Assembly: GCA_036245805.1 (NCBI GenBank)
Contig: BTRK01000003.1
Span: 14,610,464 to 14,674,463, forward strand
DNA: 64,000 nucleotides
Direction of reading: 5' to 3'
Origin: Pristionchus mayeri
Lineage: Eukaryota > Nematoda > Chromadorea > Rhabditida > Neodiplogasteridae
Shown here: positions 22,921 through 35,018 of the stretch, in pieces
Numbering within the stretch: the stretch's first letter is position 1
Layout of the letters: every line of letters starts with the position of its first letter
The notes under the pieces: model-generated
The model's input: only the letters and a program-made list of their open reading frames with translations
What the model was told of the DNA's origin: nothing
The model's database searches: none
Position numbers and translations under genes: made by a program

Positions 22921-23135
22921 GTTAAAATTACCCAACACCCTTAAAATTATTTGAATTTCCGCGCGTGCCTGATCAAGGCAAAATGAGTGAGAGAGTATGC
23001 AAAAACGAGAAAGTGGGTTTGATCAGGCGCTCGCGGAATTTCAAATACTTTCAAGGGTGTTGGGTAATTTTAAATAATCATCGAGTGCAGTCACTTGGTG
23101 ATCGTTATGCCTTCCCCACCAGTCTTCTTGCCTGC
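22921..23135. repeat. 150-bp imperfect palindrome followed by an exon 9 5'-part copy
   Basis: Arms TTAAAATTACCCAACACCCT (22923) and AGGGTGTTGGGTAATTTTAA (ending 23072) enclose further pairing around TGATCAAGGC/TTTGATCAGGC. 23092-23135 then reads SLGDRYAFPTSLL after GCAG, matching the start of exon 9 (SMGDPAAFPTTF). Confidence 0.65.
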
Positions 23136-23453
23136 CACAATAAAGGCGAACTGAAAGGTCATTCTAAAACTTCTCGCGTGCACTTTTATGGAAAGATAAC
23201 ATGGCTTCAACTTCGTAATAATCCCTTATTTATGCATAAAACAGTTTGATTTTGTTTAAAAAAAATATCATCACTGGCGAATTTCCTGCAACTTTCGTGC
23301 GACACGATTTGTAGTATAGCTTGAAAGGTTCATTTTTACTAATGCATTGGGTGATGTTTGTGGTACAAATACCTATCAATATTCAAGTTTTTATTAGAAT
23401 ATTAATCTTAGAATATTTTTTTGTGTCTGTGAAAGGAAACGGTAAAAATACTT

Positions 23454-23503
23454 ATGAAGAGTTCATTGTTTACCATGCGGAACGTAAACAATGAACTCTT
23501 CAT
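23454..23503. repeat. Perfect 20-bp stem hairpin
   Basis: ATGAAGAGTTCATTGTTTAC at 23454-23473 recurs as its exact complement at 23484-23503 around a 10-base loop. CATGCGG occurs both in the loop and right after the hairpin. Confidence 0.8.
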
Positions 23504-23652
23504 GCGGCCTAATGCCATGCATACTTGACGGTGCCAATCAAAAGTTTTGTAAAAGGATGAGCAAGGAAATACTGACTGTCGGTTTCGAATCACATTCATT
23601 ACCCCCTGCTAAAACATGAATGATCACAGGCAATCGACGACTGATTGCAATC

Positions 23653-24629
23653 ATAGCTGTCCAGCACTGGCGGCGACCCTCAGGGGGGGGGGGGGGGGGT
23701 GCGCAAGCATGAACCCCGGGTCATGGTCAAAAATCGATTGGTAGGTCATGACTAGGCACCGTACCCAATCGATAGTACAGTACTTCCTGATACCGTATAT
23801 AGCTACCGTAACCCCGATTACCGCAAACTGATTATTTTTCAAAAATTGAAAATACCGTACCCTAATTAAAAAGTCAAAGTACTGTATCCAATCGATAGTA
23901 CAGTACCTTCAAATACCGTATCCCACTACCGTAACCCCGACTATCACGAACTAAATTTATTTGTAAGATGTTCTCGCTACGTGCACAATCGGTCTCGTGT
24001 CGTGAACGATCGATTGTACAGTACCCAACTGACTACCGTGACCCAGTTCCTTGGGTCAGATCTAGTTACTTGGGTCAAACATTTTTCTAAAAATCCAAAA
24101 TCATTTTATAAAAATCCTAAATAGATCATAAAGTGGTTCTACACTAATTAGAGTTACGGTAGGATACTTCAAAATAATTTTATTATCGATTTAGGATTTT
24201 AAATGTTTGACCCTAGGAACTAGATCTGAGACAAGGAACTGGGTTACGGTAGTAAGTTGGGTACTATACAATCAATCGTTCACGACACCAGACCGATTGT
24301 GCACATAGCCAGGACATCTTAAAAATAAAGTTAGTTCGTGATTGTCGGGGTTACGGTAGTGGTATACGGTATCCTGGGGTACTGTAGAGTCGATTGGGTA
24401 CGGTACTTTAATTTTTTGAAAATAAAGTCAGTTCGCGATAATAGCGGGTTACGGTAGTGATATACGGTATCTGATGGTACTGTACTATCGATTGAGTACG
24501 GTACTTAGTCTTGACCTACCATGACTTATAAATCGATTTTTCCATGAACACATGTGTGCAGGGCCCTACATGTGGGGCCCTGTGCAGTACCCCCCCCCCC
24601 CTCGTCGCCATTCCTGGACACCTATGGTT
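23653..24629. mobile_element. Foldback element family B, copy 1, rich in TACCGTA motifs
   Basis: Ends TAGCTGTCCAGCACTGGCGG and CCATTCCTGGACACCTA are inverted, next to a G run on the left and a C run on the right. The arms carry phased TACCGTA, TACAGTA and ATCGAT words (GTACCCAATCGATAGTACAG) and their complements. Relatives lie at 25918-26607 and 47985-48610. Confidence 0.85.
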
Positions 24630-24675
24630 GGGTGTGATAGCATAACTATTTGAACATCTTTATATTCCATTGCTC

Positions 24676-24980
24676 GAGACGCTCGAGATGCTCAAATGGG
24701 TTCTCGTGTTCAAATGGGTTCTCGTGAAGACGCTCGAGATGCTCAAATGGGTTCTCGTGTTCGTGGTTTCGCCTGTTGAATTCGTGCACCAATATTTGTA
24801 CAAGAGCGTGGGGGCGCATCTGCTCATTTATTTTTTCGTCTTTTCATCACAAAATAATTAACATATAAAATTACATTTCTGTTAACACACTCTGTTTAAA
24901 CTATTAAATTAGAATTTACCATCATCTATTGCAGGCACTAGGCGACTGTTTACCCTTCGCACCAGTCTTCTGTCCTTCTA
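24676..24980 (+). repeat. Direct repeats, module M and an exon 9 5'-part remnant
   Basis: CTCAAATGGGTTCTCGTG occurs three times between 24691 and 24760, first as a 24-base and then a 42-base direct repeat. Module M (TTCGTGCACCAATATTTGTA) follows to 24840. 24934-24980 resembles the exon 9 start. Confidence 0.6.
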
Positions 24981-25621
24981 CTATGAATGGCAACAGTAAC
25001 TCAAATTCCTTCTCGCGCGTTATCTTATGGAACATATCATGAGTTCAAGAACGTAATATTTCCATATTAATGCTCAAAACGGCTTGATTTTGGGTATAGA
25101 AAAATGCATAACCGTTGAATGTCCCCGCATCGTTCGTGCTCCAGAAACATGAAATTGAAATATATTTTTCACAATTTAACGAACTTTTCTCGAATACCAA
25201 TGAAAAATAGAAAAATCAAATTCCTGAGAAATGTTGGAAATTTTCTCAGCTTTCAGATAATACTAAATGTGTAGGGGTTTCCTTCTACAGGTAACGAGAT
25301 TTTAGAGTCGGAATGGTATCAAAATCGAGAAGCATGCATTTACGCTTATAACTTGCAGCAAAAGTGACCACAATTCGTCAAAACAAATATGCCAATACTT
25401 GAGGTCACACTAAACACATCCTTAGTTTCAGATTTGCACTTGGCTTAAAAACAAACAAATTTATTATTTTATAAATACAAAAACTTGAAGGTACTCTGCA
25501 CTAGAGCAGGACAAAGGGATGGCTTGAAATAGAGAAATCAGAGTTATTGATCGGTTGAGTAACAATATTAAAAGTAAAGGGTGAATGCAGCATCAAATAT
25601 CAGGTAATAAAAAAACTGCAG

Positions 25622-25668
25622 CTCGTTCTCTCGGCATTCGCGGCTGTGGATCAGACGGACGAAGAGAC
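25622..25668 (+). pseudogene. ula-1 exon 15 copy, open
   Basis: After CTGCAG it reads LVLSAFAAVDQTDEET up to GTGAGC, matching PVLATIAATAQTDEETGE. It is 47 instead of 54 bases, so phase is lost at its end. Confidence 0.75.
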
Positions 25669-25917
25669 GTGAGCGGTGATTGGAAATTTGTTTTATTAAT
25701 TAGATTGCCAATTATATTTTTAAAATCTCATTGAACAACTAGAGATTGTGTTTGACCCGTTATTTTTTTGGCTCGGCAAACTTTATGAAAGAGGCATGAT
25801 CCCAGAAGCACTGATCAGTTCTTGTATTCTCCTTTCAACAATACAATTGCTTATATAATGTTTGGATGATCGTGATATGCATGTATAGTTTTCAATCACA
25901 AACATGAATATTGTGGT

Positions 25918-26607
25918 CATAGTTGCCCAGCACTGGCGGCGAGGTGTTTTCAGACCATAACCCCTTATTCATAGTTGCGCACTGTTCCCCTCTATTTGAG
26001 GGGAGCAGTGCGCAACCATGAACCCCGGGTCATGGTCAAAAAAAGGTGGGTAGGTCAATGGTAGGTCAAGACTAGGTACCGTACCCAATCGATAGTACAG
26101 TACCCCCAGAAACCGTATACCACCGTAACCCACGATTATCGCAAACTAAATTTATTTTTAAAAAGTCCCGGTACCGTGCCCAATCGATTATACAGTACCC
26201 AAATAACTACCGTGACCCCCTTGGGTCAGATCCAGATCCTTGGGTCAAACATTTTTTAAAAAATTCCAAAATTGAACATTCAATTATTTTAAACTATCCT
26301 ATCACATCTCTAATTACTGTAGAATCATTATGTGATCGATTTGGAATTTCAGGAAAATGTTTGCCCCAAGGAACTGGATCTGACCCAATGAACTGGGTTA
26401 CGGTAGTTACTTGGGTACTTTAGAATCGATTGGGAACGGTGTCAGAACTTTTTAAAAATAAAGTTAGTTTGCGATAATCGTGGGTTACGGTAGTGGTATA
26501 CGGTATCTGGGATACTGTACTATACTATCGATTGGGTACGGTACCTGGTCTTGACCTACCATTGGCATACCAACCTTTTTTTGACCATGACCGGGGTTCA
26601 TGGTTGA
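25918..26607. mobile_element. Foldback element family B, copy 2
   Basis: The left end CATAGTTGCCCAGCACTGG matches the copy at 23653; the right end is truncated near CCGGGGTTCATGGTT. It includes a short perfect hairpin near 25975-26018 (GTTGCGCACTGTTCCCCTC / complement). Confidence 0.8.
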
Positions 26608-26764
26608 ACCGGAGACGGAGAGACGAACTCGCACTCAACCGCTCGCCACACACTTGAGAACCCAGAATGGCTGTACGTTGTCGTCAGATAATTCGAATCG
26701 AATTGTTTATTTATTTTTTAAAGAATACTCTCTATTTGAGATTCGCATTGACGTGTTTTGGCAT

Positions 26765-26830
26765 AGTTATAATTGTGCTGAAACGGGAATTAACCGGTGA
26801 CCTTTTCTCCACGGTTGAACCAGATGGTGA
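26765..26830 (+). pseudogene. Exon 14-like remnant
   Basis: TGTGCTGAAACGGGAATTAA recurs at 18490, 28272 and 34886. After an exon 13 copy it occupies the place of exon 14 (ALQRGTPVDSW), which is the only reason for this assignment. Confidence 0.35.
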
Positions 26831-27198
26831 TTAAATTCCCTTATTTTTAATTTACATTATTTATTTTCTCGCGGTGCTCTCGGAAACTATTGCAGAAGCC
26901 CAGAAGAGATGCGGGAGCTATATTTTATACATTAGAATATTAATTGAATTGAGTTTCACTTATTAAAAACAAAGATAGTTTTTGTTCAGTTGTTTTTCGG
27001 CTGTCCAAGGTATGTGAAAAAAATGTGATCTCATGAAAACTGATCATAACTTCCTGAGATTTTGTGGAATAAATGTTAAATCCAGTCTCGTTTCAAGCAC
27101 CCATTGCATGAAAACAATTGGATCTCAGTAGTTGGCCCCGAAATGAGTGAAGGAAGCAGTGAAGAAACGCTGGTATCTAAACAACCAACTTCATGCAG

Positions 27199-27375
27199 GC
27201 CAAGCGGATGAATGCAGATGCGTTCTCTGCCCTCCCGACAGTTTGGATACTGATGCAGAGCGATTCAGTGCGGAGAGAGTGTTTTTTATCCGCTAGCATC
27301 CAAATCAATATTGGTCTACGCCGACATGAAGTATATTAGATGAAACGAGAACATGGCAAGCACATATTGTGAACT
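27199..27375 (+). pseudogene. ula-1 exon 16 and exon 17-like copies
   Basis: After TGCAG it reads AKRMNADAFSALPTVWILMQ then SDSVRR, matching VKSVDPKAGSAHPAVWLLMQ RAADRF. The exon 17-like module follows at 27308-27375. Confidence 0.7.
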
Positions 27376-27767
27376 TTTTTGGAAATGCATATTATGAAAA
27401 CATAACAAGGTCATGAGGTCTATTCTCGTTTTCAGTCATTCAGGTAGTTGTATGATAGTAAAGAAATAATTCAAGTTTTCATAATAATATTATATTATAT
27501 TAACGGGGCAAAATTACTATTTTTTATCTAATCAATAGGAATGATACTGTACTCTTTAATGAAAATGCAAGAAATCAGAACCATGCCTTTTGGCGTTTCT
27601 ATATGCCTACATTTCCCCATTGCAATTTGTTGGTCAATACCTTGAACGTTTGTCGCTACACACTATGGAATTTATGTATACCCGGAGTGGGCTGAACTGG
27701 GGTTTGATCTATAATATTCTGCTTGTGTTTTGTGATTTGAAAATTTGATCTTGGATGGGTCCCACAG

Positions 27768-27817
27768 GTCCGCCCTACCTCATTATGTACGCAGCCGTAT
27801 TGAAGAAGTTCAGATAA
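27768..27817 (+). pseudogene. ula-1 exon 8 copy
   Basis: After CACAG, GTCCGCC then CTACCTCATTATGTACGCAG matches VRHTPYLIMYAVAL with a 7-base deletion causing a frameshift. It is the only exon 8 copy found. Confidence 0.75.
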
Positions 27818-28139
27818 TCAAGTCTAATGATCTCGTTTTCGAGCACAATTCATAATGAGAAGTCTACTCTCAAGATATGTGATATGTAAAATTTGTTATG
27901 AGTTTTTATTTGATGTAAATCAGTGCATGAAAACGATTGAAATTAGTACTAGAAAGAAATGAGCTCATTGCTGAACTATCCCGTCACTTTCACGCACCAA
28001 CACTGGCACAAGTGCTTGAGTGTTTACTTGTGTGGTTTCTGCATTGTGGTAATAGGAACATGAATTCGTTAAATCAATCCTTCGCACATATCTAATCTAA
28101 ATTAATTTAGCACCCTCTTATGGCTATGCAGCTTTTTGG

Positions 28140-28300
28140 CTGGCCGGGCTCGCGCCATCGAGGAGAAGCGGATGACGCGAATGAGCAATGAGACGAGAAC
28201 GACGATGATATTTATAATTTTTACAGAAGAAAGAGCGGAAAACACATCGAAGTTGGCGGATTCTAGGATGGGCATATGGTTGCTGAAACGGGACGTGGGG
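28140..28300 (+). pseudogene. ula-1 exon 13 and exon 14-like copies
   Basis: CTCGCGCCATCGAGGAGAAG then GACGAGAACGACGATG matches exon 13 (EARAIEEKR...RDENDD). 28262-28300 carries the GGTTGCTGAAACGGGAC exon 14-like piece. Confidence 0.75.
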
Positions 28301-28424
28301 GATTTTCGCTGCAAGTTTTTGCACACTTGTTCTTTCCTATCATTTCTTAATCAAACTGCAGCTCATTCAATCTGGCAGCAGTCTTCAGAGTCCGGCTTCA
28401 GAGGGCGGCAGATATGTAGACTAG

Positions 28425-28792
28425 ATGTTTTGAAGTCGAGTTGAGTGATTTGTATTGACAGCGTAACATGTGCTTGCTATTGATCCACATCGATCGCATA
28501 AGTGGAAGTAGATTAGATGAAACGGGCACGCGACAAGCGCATCGTCTGCAATTTTTGCCAGGACATGTAAGTAATGTTAGGCTCCGCAAGCTGCGCCCAC
28601 TTTGCACGGATACTTTTTCCCTCGAAAGCGAGATTTAGAGAACAAAAGCTTCATTCGCAACCAAATCACTTATATATATAGTTCGGTATCGCTCGTTGTG
28701 GTCGCTAAATAAAGTGTTCCAAATATTCATTTCGATATCAAGAACATACGAGTACTTAAACCAGGCCAACACGACTCGCGAAATGCCCAAAT
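28425..28792 (+). pseudogene. Exon 16 tail, exon 17-like and exon 10 copies
   Basis: This is a paralogue of 14353-14640 without the MITE. Exon 16 tail at 28430-28446, exon 17-like at 28499-28560, exon 10 at 28742-28792 (ACGAGTACTTAAACCAGGCC). Confidence 0.55.
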
Positions 28793-28937
28793 GGGTTCTT
28801 GTTCGTGGATTGTTCTTGTCTGTGGTAAAAACAAACATATAAATTGTTTGATCTGTGATTTTTTATCACTCTTTCCTCTGATTTTCCATTTATTGCTTTG
28901 CTTTCAAGTCACGTCGTTGCGGATACGGTACTCGTGT

Positions 28938-28974
28938 TGATAACGTTCCATATCTGATGCGAGATGTGCAAGTA
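28938..28974 (+). pseudogene. ula-1 exon 18 tail copy
   Basis: TGCGAGATGTGCAAGTACGG followed by TAGCTATT matches the end and donor of exon 18 (GCGAGATGTGCAG, GTACGGTAGCC). Confidence 0.6.
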
Positions 28975-29023
28975 CGGTAGCTATTTTTTATTTACATAAA
29001 GCACCCAACAATCGCAGCGAATT

Positions 29024-30140
29024 ATAACAGACTTTCTCAGTAAATCAAAATATTCTTGGCACTGGCTGAAAAATCGAATTCGTTGTAACTTCGCCAATAG
29101 GTAGTACTCGTCGAGGGAAACATACGAGCATCGGTAAAATTTAGATCCGCATCCGCGCGCGCGCGGCGGCGCGGATCTACAATAGCACTACCGTAATCCT
29201 CGAAATTTTTTATTTCGATTCCAATCGCTTTCAAGGTAGGGGGGGGGGGTGAGTCGGCGAGCAAATTCTAAGACTTTTTTTACTTCTGAAACTTTTACGA
29301 TCAGAATTGATCTAACGCGGGAATTTTGAAATTTAAATTTTACTTTATTTTTTAAAAATATTTCTTATGTAGCAACACAATTTTTATTTGCTTAGTAGCT
29401 CAAATAGTCTTTGATTAAAATATAAAACAATTTCAAAAAATACATTATATTCGAAAAAAGTTCAAAATGCATCCAAAATGTGAATTATGGTGTAAGAAAT
29501 ACTTTAGCCACCTTTCCCTAACTCTACTATTATTCATCTTGCATTGGATTTTCTTCATTAATTAGCCTTCTCGAAGTCATTACATCACATGTAACCTTGA
29601 ATTCATTTTATTTTCATGAATATTGCGAAATTAAGGAAAGGCGGCTTCAGAATTTCTTACACCATAATTCACATTTTGGATGCATTTTGAACTTTTTCGA
29701 ATATAATGTATTTTTTGAAAATTTTTATATTTTATCAAAGACTACTTGGTGACACTAGACGCTATTAAGCAAATAAAATTTGTGCTGGCTTCATGGGAAC
29801 TATTAAAAAAAATAAAGTAGAACTTAAATTTCAAATTCCCGCGTTAGATCAATTCTGATCGAAAAAATTCCCGAAGTAAAAAAGTCTTAAAATTTGCTCG
29901 CCGACTCATTCCACCTACCGCCGCAGTCATTGGAATCGATATAAAAATTTTCAAGGATTACTGTAGTTTGTTTCAACACCCGCGCCGCCGCGCGCGCGGA
30001 TGCGGATGAACGTTTTGGCGATGCTCGTATGTTTCCCTCAATGAGTACTCCCTATTGGCGAAGTTAGGAGGAATTCGAAATTTAGGCCAGTGCCAAGTCG
30101 CTGAAGAAATATGTTGATTTTCTCAGATAGTGTGTTTTAT
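29024..30140. mobile_element. Foldback element family A, copy 3
   Basis: Ends ACAGACTTTCTCAG and CTCAGATAGTGTGT with the family arms (GACTTGGCAC-type, GCATCCGCGCG). An inner palindrome contains TGTGAATTATGGTGTAAGAA. It lies just after an exon 18 copy, in the same intron as copy 1 in the gene, but at a different position in that intron. Confidence 0.8.
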
Positions 30141-30184
30141 GTGGAATTCCGTATAGGAAGTAGTTATCGTGAAACATTGTTCCG

Positions 30185-30540
30185 GATGGCGGATTTAGCA
30201 GATTGGGGTAAGATTTAGCAGATTGGGGTATGTTTCAGCGGTTTGCCAAATAGTAAATCTTTGTCACGGGAATGATCACGTTGAGCGTTCTTGGTGTTTC
30301 AATTAAACACAAATAAAAGCAAAGTTTTGCAAAGACGCTGAATCCATGCCGGGTGAAGGGATGGCATGGCTAAAAAATGACTAAATGCGTTCAGTATTCT
30401 CTCTCACCTGGCAGATGAGAGAGACAGTTGAATGAAGACATGATTTCTTGCAAAGTTATTCCTATCACGACGCCGTCCCCGTCGAGATGATGCTTCGTCC
30501 CCGTCGAGATGATGCTTCGTCCCCGTCGAGATGATGAAAA
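30185..30540 (+). repeat. Segment duplicated at 58555-58865, with a 22-bp tandem repeat
   Basis: Shared words include CAAATAAAAGCAAAG, ATGGCTTGGC/ATGGCATGGC and a TTGAATGAAGA..GATTTCT block. At 30473-30536 CGTCCCCGTCGAGATGATGCTT is repeated three times; the 58 kb copy has one. I cannot assign a function. Confidence 0.65.
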
Positions 30541-30591
30541 CATTGCTGACGTTGGCTTTTCGTTCAAAAACAAATATATTATTCCTTGCAG

Positions 30592-30683
30592 GGCAAACAT
30601 GTGGATGCGTGTTCAGGATCTGCCCACCCTGAACTTTGGCTGCTGCTGCAGGGAGCAGCAAATTGATTCGATGAGGAGAATTG
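30592..30683 (+). pseudogene. ula-1 exon 16 copy
   Basis: After TTGCAG: TGTGGATGCGTG, CTGCCCACCCTGAACTTTGG, AATTGATTCGATGAGGAGAA match exon 16 with indels. Confidence 0.7.
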
Positions 30684-31018
30684 TAGTTGAGAGGATAGAG
30701 CCTCATCTGCTCGAAGTATTTTGATTATTCAAAAAATGTATATAAATGTAGAAGCAACATTTTCATTCAATTGTCCGAATGTTCCAGTCTAAATTTACCA
30801 GCTTGTAACCGTATCATCCCCTTGCTTTCAAAATTGATTATCTAAAAATTGTCATTATTGTTAATGAAAAAATATGTATTGGACATAAATAGTATAATAA
30901 CTTAGCTATTGTAGAGTCTTAAGGTTCCTCAGGATGAACAGAATAGCATCAGCCGACCGATCATCTCAACACAGGGAGAATGCTCCATCGGATTTCAGGT
31001 ATTAGTAAATCAATTTGC

Positions 31019-31074
31019 TGTTCGTTCTCTCAGAATTCACAGCGATAGTGGAGACCTACGGAAAGACGGGAGCA
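31019..31074 (+). pseudogene. ula-1 exon 15 copy
   Basis: TTCGTTCTCTCAGAATTCAC to GACGGGAGCAGTGAG matches exon 15. Its upstream intron (ACACAGGGAGAATGCTCC at 30970) is the empty site for the element at 52670. Confidence 0.7.
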
Positions 31075-31532
31075 GTGAGCGGAGCTGAGTAAGTTGGATT
31101 ACTAATTTCTACATGTATTAATATCGTCTTAAAGACATACCTACTCATAGGACGAAATTCTGATGAGGTAAGGTAAGGCAGGGATTGATATTGAGTTATT
31201 GAGTGTCGCCCGTCGGTTGTCGGCTGTCCGATGGTTATGAGAGAGCTTGAGAGTTTCGTTTCCCGTTTATGATGATGGTAGTTCTCATTCAAATAAAATC
31301 TTTTCTGTAAACCTATTATCGTGCGAAGGGTTACTGTAGCAGGTGGTCGGCAAAAATTAGAGTTTCCGTTAAAATAGTGTCTCATGAAGGGTCATCATTT
31401 TTTTCGAATATATTGTTGCTTTGGGTAACTCCGCCTCATGTAACACAATTGTATTCTTGTCAGATTGTATTTCAATTTTTTAAGTGATAAATCTGTGGGT
31501 TATATTGGAAAAAGGAAAAAAATCCCTTACAG

Positions 31533-32085
31533 TTGAAGGTTACGGACGCTGCATCCGCCAACCAGGAAATCTGGCTGCAGATCGATGTAATGAGGAGAAG
31601 TTTATGTAAATGCTTTTTTTTCTTTATTTTGGAACAAAATCGAAGCACAAGTGAACCACACCGATACCATTTGTTGAAGAATAATAGATGAAACGGGAAT
31701 TCGACGAGCACAGTTTTTGATATTTTTTATCTGGCCATCAGATATCGCGGTCTGTTCCCGTAGTCAGCTTGTAACTAATTGAAATGAGAAAAAGTGAAGT
31801 GTCTCTGATATTCATGCTGATATCAGGAACAAACAAAAACTTGCGACGCGCGAAATGCTCAAATGGGTTCTCTTATTCGTAGTTTCGCCTGTTGAATTGG
31901 TGCGACAATATTTGTACAAGAGCTTCGGAGCACAGTTGTTCATTAATCCTGGTCATGCTTTCCATTCAAACATAACATTACATTTCTGTTAATCAATTGC
32001 GTTCAAATAAATAATTTAGTATTTATCGTCATTGGTTGCAGTCACTTTGTGATCGTTCTGCCTTCCCCGACAGCCTTCTTCTCTT
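31533..32085 (+). pseudogene. Exon 16, 17-like, 10, module M and exon 9-start copies
   Basis: Exon 16 at 31533-31601 (TCTGGCTGCAGATCGATG); exon 17-like at 31672-31730; exon 10 at 31826-31866; module M at 31868-31950 (TTGTACAAGAGCTTCGG); exon 9 start at 32042-32085 (ATCGTTCTGCCTTCCCCGAC). This is the most complete example of the older repeat unit. Confidence 0.6.
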
Positions 32086-32275
32086 CCTCGTTAAATGAAA
32101 AGTAGTGCAAAAAGGCCGGCCAAACTCCCTCCTTCTCGTGTGCACTTTTATGGAAACATAGCATGCTTAAACTATCTATTAATCCCATTTTGCTGCTTAA
32201 ATTCAGGTCTCTTTTGATCATAAGACGATGCCATATCCTTTTTTTGAATGCACTCGTCATATCAAATTTCATGTA

Positions 32276-33360
32276 TTAGGTTGAGCATAAAGTTTTGCGC
32301 GATTTTGGGCCTCGACTTTGAGTTTGTGCAGTTTCTTTTGCTAAAATAACGAACTCTTCTCCTGATGTCGATATATAGGGACATGTTCAACCTTTAGAAT
32401 AATATATTTTAACTAGAGCAAATATCTCTACTTTGCGAGAAATCAAGGTCTGCGCAAGTTTGGATTTTTCAGAAAAATATTGATTGTCTTTTAAATTGCT
32501 GTACTTTGCCGAGAAATTTTTAGATATAAGCTCATAAAGTTTATTGAGAAGCCCGAGGCGTGCACTACCTAGTACCAAAAAGAGAGAGCTGGGGAATTCA
32601 GTATACGCTTCGTATAGGTCAATGAATCACGGGTACTTAGAAAAATAAGAGATATCTCGAACGAATCACCTGTTTCGCGGATTAACGAGACTGACAGCTA
32701 CCTATGGGCGCTGTTATCACTACTTACAGGGTTCTCTATTGCAACGATATTTAAGAGCCCACTTGCCTTTCTTAACTAAAAAAGTGACATTTGCCCCTGT
32801 ATTATGTTACAATGAAAATGCCGAAAACGCTGATATGGAGGGTCTTCTGGCTCGACTCACCCTAGAAAAAGTAGCGACCTCCACAATATTCCTAATTGTT
32901 CGTTAATTTTAGCACGAAAGAAGCGCCCTTCAAACCACGTGGCTAGCACAAAAAAGGCAAAAGTGTGAATTTCGATGTTCTACATTGAACACCTAAAATC
33001 CGATCAACCCTGTTCATGAATGGAGATCCGAATTCTCTCCCAAATGGAATTTTGACTTGTACTAGAAAGGTAGTTCACATTTGTAAATAATTGAAATCCC
33101 AAGAACTATCGGTATAGATACAGTACCCCAAAACTGACCTTGATAATCGAAGCGGAGCTGAGTGAAATACGTTGTCAAGGTAATTGACATTTTAATTGAG
33201 GAAAGTGGGAAATGATGCATCGATGTTGATCGATTTCCTAGATTTTCTTTAATAAAGTTGCAGCCCCGTCCACTTCTTTTTTAAATGAATAAATTTCACT
33301 CCCAATTGCACCCTTTGGATTGAGGCAACATACATAACTCAAAATAAATGGACGAAAGAA
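32276..33360. other. Solo mariner-like end and unassigned sequence
   Basis: TTAGGTTGAGCATAAAGTTTTG at 32276 has the TTAGGTTG start shared by the mariner-like elements in this window, but I cannot find its partner end. The rest to 33360 shows nothing I recognise. Confidence 0.4.
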
Positions 33361-33414
33361 ACCATTGCTGGAGCTGGCGATTCCTTGTAAAACCAAATAT
33401 TCAATTCCTTACAG

Positions 33415-33509
33415 GTTAAATCTGTGGCTGCGGTTCCAACCTCCGCCATTCCAGCAATCTGGATGTTGCTGCAGAAGGGTTCTGATCGATTGAATGAGGA
33501 GAAATCGAG
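33415..33509 (+). pseudogene. ula-1 exon 16 copy, full length, open, splice sites kept
   Basis: Exactly 95 bp like the gene's exon, between TTACAG and GTGG, with phase 0 entry and two trailing bases. It reads VKSVAAVPTSAIPAIW then MLLQKGSDRLNEEKS with no stop; 17 of 31 residues and about 73% of bases match by hand count. No gene can be built from its neighbours. Confidence 0.85.
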
Positions 33510-33837
33510 GTGGACTAGTTGGTGGGAAGTGAATTTCAATCGAATATTGAGCGTCATCGAATAAATTGGTGGAAGTAATGCAGACGAAGCGTGAACTCAA
33601 CGTGTACTGATTTTGCAAATTTGACTCGTTTACCAATCAATTTTCGCTTCATTTTTCGCGTCTTCCACTCTAGATAACCAGATTGCATTCAATCTCACCA
33701 TATTCTTTACGATTTTTTGAAATTACTAAACTAGCTCTTTTATGCTCAAAATGAACTCGAGAACTCGAAGGGGAACTCGAGATGAGTGACTATTATTTAG
33801 TATTGTACAAGATTAAAGAGTTATTGAACTAGGTTGG

Positions 33838-34040
33838 CATGATCGGTCGACATAGAGTAGATGAAATATGAACTCTGCAAGCGCATTTTTTGATATTTTG
33901 TTGTCTGATCATCAAACACGGTTAGTAGGTCTATTCCATTATCATCCGCACCGGTAATGGAAATGGGATGTTCGTAATATTAATTTCCATATCAGGTACA
34001 GATGAGATCTTCGGCCAGGTAAAAATGAGTACTACTCAAG
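33838..34040 (+). pseudogene. Exon 17-like and exon 10 copies
   Basis: AGAGTAGATGAAATATGAAC at 33853 and GGTACAGATGAGATCTTCGG at 33996 repeat the exon 17-like to exon 10 order. The intron 10-like module follows to about 34200. Confidence 0.5.
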
Positions 34041-34289
34041 ACGGCCAGTTATCGTTATGTTTTTTTTACTATTACAAGGTATGCATCAGCAATTCTGCCC
34101 CCACCACCTATACTATTTGATAAACATTTTTGTAAAACGAGTGGAACATCTCGTGTCACTCAAATAATGCGACTGAAATTGTGGCCATGCAATCCGCAAC
34201 AGGAAATTGGAATATATTATATATTTACAACGAATGGTAATAAAATTGTGGTGTATGGGACATTTTTGTGCACAAGCGAGGAGTTAGAG

Positions 34290-35018
34290 GTTTCGTAACC
34301 GTGGAAGTCTTGTTTCACCTTGTCGTCTAGTTCCGGTCTGAATCCGACCTCTGTTATTTGGCAACTCCCGAATTTTAAATACAAAAAATGCGTTTCTCAA
34401 GGTGTTCTATCGCATCTCTCGTTTCCAAATTCATACCACGCCATTATTCCAGCTACTCATCCTTCGACTCCATCTACTCGCGATAGCGGAAAGGAACGAG
34501 GAGCTGTTTGAGGCCATCGCAGAAAGCCATCATGCAGAATCGGATGCCTTTTCGTTGGTTTCCTCGCTTAGCAGAGAGAAATCCCCGTCGGCAAGGGGTT
34601 GAAATGACAGCTAGGGAGCTAGGATGAAAAGGAGGAGTACAGGATGTAGAGGGTACGGTAGAATCAGAAGAGAAGTAGTGAGAGCGAGGCGGTAGCAGAT
34701 TCAATGCGTTGCTTGGAAGGACGGAACAGAGGCTGGACGCCTTGAGGGAGAAGACGAATAGTAATATTTATTAATTTTAAAATTCAGTCTTGCGCGAGGG
34801 ATTTTAGCTTAACAAAAATCCAACGGATTCTAACGAAGCTAACGAATTATGCTTTGGTAAAATCCGTTGAAAGAAAAACATATGCTGAAACAGGAATTAA
34901 CCGGAGAACTTTTGTTAATGAGGGGGAAATTTTTTTCAATTTATTTATTTCTTCAAGTGAATATGTTTTCGCGATAATCGCAGCAGCGGAGCAGAGCGAG
35001 GAGACGAGAGCGATGAAT
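34290..35018 (+). pseudogene. Intron module, exon 14-like and exon 15 copies
   Basis: 34290-34375 repeats the 14685 and 18090 module. 34380-34870 has no recognised gene. TATGCTGAAACAGGAATTAA at 34880 is exon 14-like; 34964-35018 (CGCGATAATCGCAGCAGCGG, GAGGAGACGAG) is an exon 15 copy. Confidence 0.5.
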
